This document shows positions 21,657-25,694 of a stretch of DNA of 25,694 bases, piece after piece; the stretch's first letter is position 1; the number at the start of each line of letters is the position of its first letter. Source of the stretch: Treponema sp. (GTDB taxonomy: Bacteria; Spirochaetota; Spirochaetia; Treponematales; Breznakiellaceae); contig JAISZE010000100.1 in NCBI GenBank assembly GCA_031269405.1, positions 1-25,694 on the forward strand, given 5' to 3'. The notes under the pieces were generated by a model that worked only from the letters and a program-made list of their open reading frames with translations, was not told the origin of the DNA and did not search any database. The position numbers and the translations under genes were made by a program.

Positions 21657-21658
21657 TT

Positions 21659-22783
21659 TTATCCGTGGTTATAGGGTATATACACCCTGGGGACCCGCTT
21701 ATTGATATTACAGGTAATCTCGTAGGGGATAGTTCCGGTCTTCGCGGCAATGTCAGCGGCGGTTTCGGCGTTTGGGCCGAAGATTACCGCCTCGTCCCAG
21801 CGTTTTACGCTGGTTTCGGGGCCCAGATTGACCATGCACTGGTCCATGCAGATACGGCCTGCAAGGGGATAGGCCCTGCCCCGGATATACACCGAATGGC
21901 GCCCGCTTAAAAGCCGGGGGAGGCCGTCGGCATAGCCCGCAGGAAGGGTGGCGATATAGGCGTCTTCCGGCGCGGTCCAGAGGCGGCCGTAGGAAACAGC
22001 ATCCCCTTTGCGTACTTTCTTGATGAACACCACGGCGCTGCGAAGTTCCATAACCGGCTCCGATACAAGAGCGCCGGGAATCCCCGCTCCGGGGGAATAG
22101 CCGTAAAGAAAAATACCCGGCCTGAGGAGGTCGAAAAAGGCGTCTTCGTGGAAACAGAGGGCTCCTGAATTGGCGGCGTGGAGAAGCCCCGGATCCAGGC
22201 CCAGGGCCCGTACCGAATCCACAGCCTCCCGGAATCGGGCAAGCTGCTTTTTGGTATACATTAGGTCTTCACTTTTCTGGGAGTCGGAAACTGAAAGATG
22301 CGTCGCCATCCCGCCAAGGCGGAGGTTTTTCCGGGAAGCGATAAAAGCCGCCAGATCAGCCGCTTCTTCAGGGCGGCAGCCCATACGGCCCATCCCGGTA
22401 TCTACCTTCAGGTGCAGTTCCAGGGTTCTGCTTGTTCCTGCGGCGGCGTCCGCAAGGGCTTCCACGGCTTCCCGGTCCCCGGCAAAGGGGATAAGTTCCA
22501 ATGCGGCGATGTCCCGCATCTCCTCAGGCAGGGCCTGGGAAAAAAGAAAGACCGGGGCTTTGACGTCTGCCTGCCTGAGTTCGGCCCCTTCGCTTACCGC
22601 AGCAACCGCCAGGTATCCGGCGCCGTTTTCCAGCGCAGTACGGGCAATTTCCACGGCCCCGTGGCCGTAGGCGTCGGCTTTCACGGGCACGCAGATTGCA
22701 GGACCTTCTCCTGCCTTCTTACGGGCGGTTTCCAGGTTATGGCGGAAATTATCCAGATGAATCAGAGCTTTCGTCGCCCGCAT
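21659..22783 (-). CDS. alr: Alanine racemase
   Basis: This PLP enzyme interconverts L- and D-alanine for peptidoglycan. The 374-residue protein starts MRATKALIHLDNFRHNLETA. PLP-binding Lys35 is in CVPVKADAYGHG, and later come HLKVDTGMGRMGC, HAANSGAL, the second catalytic Tyr in DAVSYGRLW, and TLPAGYADGLPR with MDQCMVNL. ATG 22783 has AAGGAAA five bases upstream and matches the family length of about 370; an open frame to 22960 adds an unrelated 59-residue extension across the divergent promoter and is rejected. The last codons overlap the edge of the inverted repeat at 21628-21656, because the stop at 21659 is immediately next to it. Confidence 0.95.
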   Translation of the reverse strand: MRATKALIHLDNFRHNLETARKKAGEGPAICVPVKADAYGHGAVEIARTALENGAGYLAVAAVSEGAELRQADVKAPVFLFSQALPEEMRDIAALELIPFAGDREAVEALADAAAGTSRTLELHLKVDTGMGRMGCRPEEAADLAAFIASRKNLRLGGMATHLSVSDSQKSEDLMYTKKQLARFREAVDSVRALGLDPGLLHAANSGALCFHEDAFFDLLRPGIFLYGYSPGAGIPGALVSEPVMELRSAVVFIKKVRKGDAVSYGRLWTAPEDAYIATLPAGYADGLPRLLSGRHSVYIRGRAYPLAGRICMDQCMVNLGPETSVKRWDEAVIFGPNAETAADIAAKTGTIPYEITCNINKRVPRVYIPYNHG

Positions 22784-22804
22784 AGTTTCCTTGTTTCGTA
22801 ATAA

Positions 22805-22833
22805 TTGTTTTTTCAGACTATGTAGGATATGAT
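22805..22833 (+). promoter_or_regulatory. Probable promoter for the lipoprotein pair at 22863
   Basis: TTGTTT (22805-22810), a 17-bp spacer and TATGAT (22828-22833) lie 29 bp before the ATG at 22863, in the divergent gap between alr and the lipoprotein genes. The -35 matches four of six bases, and the -10 five of six. Confidence 0.5.
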
Positions 22834-22862
22834 ATAGGTAATGTTCCGAGAATTCTATAACC

Positions 22863-24401
22863 ATGTTTGAACAGCAGATCAAAGCGGCGCTTCCTGCCGT
22901 AGCAATAGGTATGTTTCTCCTCTTTTGTTCCTGCGGAGAGATGGATTCCGTATTACCCATAAACCAGACTTATCAGGTTTCCGCCCTGGCAGGGGAAAAA
23001 TCCCTGGATGATAACGCCCTGCTTCTCCGCGCCGGCGAGATTAAGCCCTTTTTTGTCCACTCCGTAAAGGGCGATCCCGATGTGGCGGGGCTCAGGGTAC
23101 TATTACAGACTGACAGCGAGCCTTTAGCCAGGGAAGCGGCGTTCTATCTGGAACGCCTGGACCAGGATTTGCCGCCTTTCGCGCTGCCCCAGGACCTTGA
23201 ACCAGGGGCTTATTTGATGGTTTTCCAGGTTTTAGGGAGGGAAAAGCAGCTCCTGGCAAAGACCGAAAAACCTGTGTATTACCTGGCGGATCTGGATTAC
23301 TGTATTGACGGCATCAACGCCTACCTGCCGGGGGCCTCGTCAGGCTCCCATCTTATCCCCCCTGGAACGGTGGTGCTTCTTGAAGCCCTGATCGAAGTTG
23401 ATGAAGGTCTGGACCCTTATATTGTCTGGTATAACGGAAGAAACCGGATCGGTATGGGGAAGCTGTCGGATGGACTGGGGCGGCTCCTCTGGAAAGTACC
23501 TGCCCAAACGGGATTCCAGAACCTTATGGCCGAGGTTGTTCCGTTCCCGCCTGTAAGCGGCAGGGATCCTCCTGCTGCGGCTGGCCGGGTTCCCAGGGTC
23601 CTGGGGGGAAGGATGCGGGAACTGTCCCTGCCGGTTACGGCTAAAGGCGGGGCCCAGGGTCCGGCTGGGTCTGTTGTAAAGGAGGACGGGAAAATATCCG
23701 CCCTCTACCGGTTTAGCGGGAACCTTCAGGATTCTTATGCTCCTTTTTTGGAAAACGAGCTTATCCCCTGGGATTTTGAAAACGAAACTTCCGGAAAAGC
23801 TCCCAGGTGGCTGCCTGGAGACAGTATCTACGGCTTGGCTGTGGGCCCTGAAGATACCTACTCCGTCCCTCTCGCGGCTATGCAGCAGGGTTCGGGCTGG
23901 TTGGGGAGTTTTTCTTTCCGCTTTAAGCCCCTCAGAGACGGCGTTCTTTTCAGGGCCGGCTTCATTGGGATCGAAAACGGTCCGGGCGGGCCTGTTCTGG
24001 AATTGAGTCTGGAAGCCGGAGGTCTTGTCCTCTCTGTTACCGCCGCAGCAGGAGAACAGCAGGAACAGTTTTCCATAAATCTTCCTTTAGAAGAGGAATT
24101 TATTACCTTTCTTTTGAACGTTGCCCTCAGGGACGGCTTGTTCAGCGCCGCTCTGGGACAGGATGAAAAAACGCTGGTCCTCGATCATCCCTTAACCGGG
24201 GAAGGGATCTACCGCTTGGGCGGAAAAGCTGCGGCTCCCCCTGATGCTGAACCTGAGGAAGAGGCTCCGCTGGGGCCGGTAGCGATCCTGGACGAGTTTG
24301 CGGTTACCTTCAGTTCAGAAGCCCCGGTTCCCGCGCCGGAAGGGGGAGCCAGAGCGGCGCCCCGGACAGAAGGCGGGGATTCGGATGCGGCTCATTTATG
24401 A
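22863..24401 (+). CDS. Hypothetical lipoprotein with LamG-like C-terminal domain
   Basis: This 512-residue protein opens with a signal peptide ending FLLFCSC, Cys24 being the likely lipidated residue. Residues about 30-250 are beta-rich with no family I can name. Residues about 310-490 have the rhythm of a LamG/concanavalin-like beta sandwich: LIPWDFENETSGKAPRW, SGWLGSFSFRFKPLRDGVLF, ILDEFAVTF at the end. Such domains bind carbohydrate or protein ligands, so an outward-facing binding role is inferred only. The C-terminus is Pro/Ala/Glu-rich. No clear SD precedes ATG 22863; a promoter-like pair does. Its last four bases overlap the next lipoprotein gene (ATGA), so the two are coupled. Confidence 0.8.
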   Translation: MFEQQIKAALPAVAIGMFLLFCSCGEMDSVLPINQTYQVSALAGEKSLDDNALLLRAGEIKPFFVHSVKGDPDVAGLRVLLQTDSEPLAREAAFYLERLDQDLPPFALPQDLEPGAYLMVFQVLGREKQLLAKTEKPVYYLADLDYCIDGINAYLPGASSGSHLIPPGTVVLLEALIEVDEGLDPYIVWYNGRNRIGMGKLSDGLGRLLWKVPAQTGFQNLMAEVVPFPPVSGRDPPAAAGRVPRVLGGRMRELSLPVTAKGGAQGPAGSVVKEDGKISALYRFSGNLQDSYAPFLENELIPWDFENETSGKAPRWLPGDSIYGLAVGPEDTYSVPLAAMQQGSGWLGSFSFRFKPLRDGVLFRAGFIGIENGPGGPVLELSLEAGGLVLSVTAAAGEQQEQFSINLPLEEEFITFLLNVALRDGLFSAALGQDEKTLVLDHPLTGEGIYRLGGKAAAPPDAEPEEEAPLGPVAILDEFAVTFSSEAPVPAPEGGARAAPRTEGGDSDAAHL

Positions 24402-25078
24402 AACAAATCCCTGCCCTCCTGGTTCTGGCAGCCGTACTGGTTGCGGCGGGTTGTGTCAGCGAAGGCGGGAACAAAACGATAATCCCCGAAGCGGCAGGGC
24501 CTCGTGAAGAAGTCAAATCTGACTGGCAGATCAAAGATTACCAGGAAAGCGCCGCAGGCAGGGGGCTACCTTCCTGGGTAACAGCCTTTCTCGACGGCGG
24601 GAATCCGGCAGTTGAAGCTCTGGAGGAATACCAGGACCGTTATGTTTTTGTCGCCATGAATAGAGGCGCCAACTTCAGGGCCCTGGAACAGTGGCGGCTG
24701 GGTTTTTCGCCGGAACTGGATTTCCCGCGCCTTGCTGCCATCAGGATAGAAAACCGCTTTCTTTCTGTTTCTTCGGGCTTTCCTGACGCCGATTACGGCG
24801 CGTATTACGAAACCCTTATCCGCGCCGCTTCGGACGCCTCCTGGAGCGGGGTTATCCGTGAAGGGGATTACTGGGTTCGCAGGGAATTTGCCGGCCAGCC
24901 GAGCGCGCTTCAAGACAGGGAAACCTATGATTTTCTCATTATCAATACTATTGAAAAATCCCTCCTGGCCTCTCAGGTAAACACCCTGCTGCAAAGCATA
25001 ACGCCTGATCCTCCTTTATCAAGGGATCAAAGCGCAGCGGTAAACCGCATACGGGAGCGTTTTTTCGAGGGTTTTTAA
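24398..25078 (+). CDS. Hypothetical lipoprotein, partner of the LamG-like protein
   Basis: This 226-residue protein has a signal peptide ending VLVAAGC (Cys19). After a short polar linker, residues about 45-220 appear alpha/beta and soluble: LPSWVTAFLDG, YVFVAMNRGANFRALEQW, then YETLIRAASDASWSGVIREG and YDFLIINTIEK. The pattern resembles lipoproteins found in several treponemes in which a W-x-x-x-F segment precedes a helical half, but no function is known to me. Start ATG overlaps the previous stop (ATGA at 24398-24401), so translation is coupled and the two proteins may work together at the membrane. The purine-rich end of the upstream gene gives no clear SD. Confidence 0.78.
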   Translation: MKQIPALLVLAAVLVAAGCVSEGGNKTIIPEAAGPREEVKSDWQIKDYQESAAGRGLPSWVTAFLDGGNPAVEALEEYQDRYVFVAMNRGANFRALEQWRLGFSPELDFPRLAAIRIENRFLSVSSGFPDADYGAYYETLIRAASDASWSGVIREGDYWVRREFAGQPSALQDRETYDFLIINTIEKSLLASQVNTLLQSITPDPPLSRDQSAAVNRIRERFFEGF

Positions 25079-25151
25079 CGGTAAAAGCGCCTGCCGGTAT
25101 TTCGGCGCGGCCCGCTTGACCCGGACAAAACGAGGTATTAGGCTCTAGTCC

Positions 25152-25694
25152 ATGAACCCGGAAACAATACAGATTATGCCGGCAGAAAACCTGCCCCTGC
25201 TGACAGCGGTTTACCGCTGGGGCCTTGAGATAATACGGGCCATACAAGGCATTGAAAATCCCGGCTTGACAGGGGTTATAAAACTAATCACCGCCCTTGG
25301 GTCCGAGGCCTTTATCATTCCTTTACTGCTCCTCATATTCTGGTGTATTGATGAAAAACGGGGGTTCAGGCTTGGGATTCTTGTCATCCTTTCGGCATGG
25401 ATGAATGTCTTCACAAAAGGTCTTTTTAAGCAGCCCCGGCCTTACAACCTGGACCCTTCTTTGGGACTGGCCTCTGAGCAAAGTTATGGTTTCCCTTCAG
25501 GGCACGCCCAGATGAGCCTTACCTTCTGGATACCCATCGCTTCCTGGGCAGGGGGCGTCAGAAAACAGGGGCGGCTTTTTATTCGCAGGCGGGTCCAATA
25601 CCCCGCCCCTTGGGGCGGTTTTGATACTGGCCTTTGCTGTAAAAACATGGGTATTGGATCCCGCATACAATCCATACCTATCAGAACCAACCAT
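25152..25694 (+). CDS. PAP2-family phosphatase, partial and probably interrupted
   Basis: The frame from ATG 25152 is open to the window edge (181 codons). Residues 1-145 are typical of a type 2 phosphatidic acid phosphatase membrane protein: hydrophobic segments (EAFIIPLLLLIFWC, LGILVILSAWMNVF), then motif 1 KGLFKQPRPYN and motif 2 SYGFPSGHAQMS with its catalytic-site His. The third motif (SR-x5-H-x3-D) never appears. Instead, from about residue 146 the frame reads Arg-rich and unlike a membrane protein (FIRRRVQYPAPWGGF), exactly where the palindromic element at 25591 begins. Either the gene is disrupted by the element, or it resumes beyond the window. Such enzymes dephosphorylate lipid phosphates, for example undecaprenyl pyrophosphate or phosphatidic acid. 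Confidence 0.75.
   Translation, partial: MNPETIQIMPAENLPLLTAVYRWGLEIIRAIQGIENPGLTGVIKLITALGSEAFIIPLLLLIFWCIDEKRGFRLGILVILSAWMNVFTKGLFKQPRPYNLDPSLGLASEQSYGFPSGHAQMSLTFWIPIASWAGGVRKQGRLFIRRRVQYPAPWGGFDTGLCCKNMGIGSRIQSIPIRTNH
25591..25662. repeat. Palindromic repeat, copy 2, inside the PAP2 frame
   Basis: GGGTCCAATACCC (25591-25603) and GGGTATTGGATCCC (25649-25662) form an inverted repeat with one extra base. Within it CCGCCCC-tt-GGGGCGG (25603-25618) forms a stem, and the core AATACCCCGCCC followed by GGGCGGTT matches the minus-strand reading of the element at 18426-18474. It coincides with the loss of PAP2 similarity. Confidence 0.65.

Noticed and set aside
22784..22960. 59-residue N-terminal extension of alanine racemase
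   Set aside because: It crosses the divergent promoter region, lacks an RBS and is not part of the family; ATG 22783 has an SD and the correct N-terminus.
25079..25110. Terminator after the lipoprotein pair
   Set aside because: GCGCC/GGCGC can pair, but the stem is short and no T-run follows.

Overview
The window reads as a chromosomal segment of a spirochaete, most likely a Treponema of the termite-gut group. This is inferred from several things: spirochaete-style lipoprotein signal peptides (Cys preceded by Ala, Ser or Gly), an expanded set of lipoproteins including a BspA-like leucine-rich repeat protein, an acidic-linker GH5 lipoprotein, the remains of a large hybrid sensor kinase, and a GC-rich genome with short dispersed intergenic palindromes. 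Species cannot be fixed from the sequence alone.

Layout. 1-1444: end of glycine dehydrogenase subunit 2 (gcvPB), overlapped by a PatB/MalY-type PLP lyase. 1449-3680: a spirochaete-type hypothetical gene and a sodium/proline symporter, divergently transcribed. 3700-4443: a coiled-coil/PD-(D/E)XK-like protein between hairpins. 4444-4960: the most unusual non-coding stretch. It holds a good sigma70-type promoter covered by two contiguous 19-bp operator-like repeats, a run of 18 C, a terminator, a second large branched terminator hairpin and a hairpin around a Shine-Dalgarno (SD) site. 4961-8021: two adjacent lipoproteins that share an N-terminal Ig-like module but carry different payloads (LRR_5 repeats; HmuY-like plus covalent-FMN-binding domain). 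8096-9082: formyl-THF cyclo-ligase and a DRTGG-domain protein on the minus strand. 9156-9412: a tiny lysine-rich gene with its own promoter/dyad and a strong terminator. 9456-10541: an aldo-keto reductase with a 2x[4Fe-4S] tail.

10610-17367 is a tight minus-strand operon dnaE-yggT-recG with 1-nt gaps. The DnaE is long (1339 aa), has an apparently complete PHP metal site and two OB-fold modules in tandem. 17503-18338 is a decayed hybrid histidine kinase that kept its TM start, part of its sensor region and its last receiver domain. 18339-19980 holds palindromic repeats and a GH5 glycanase lipoprotein. 19981-22783 carries pth, a clpP paralogue with a histone-like basic tail, a long inverted-repeat element, and alr, all on the minus strand. 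22863-25078 encodes two overlapping lipoprotein genes of unknown function. 25152 to the end is a PAP2 phosphatase frame that loses similarity at a palindromic element related to the one at 18426.

Housekeeping functions (replication, recombination, translation quality control, cell wall, one-carbon folate) are interleaved with envelope/surface genes. The accessory signals concentrate at 4444-8021, 17450-19980, 21393-21658 and after 25580.
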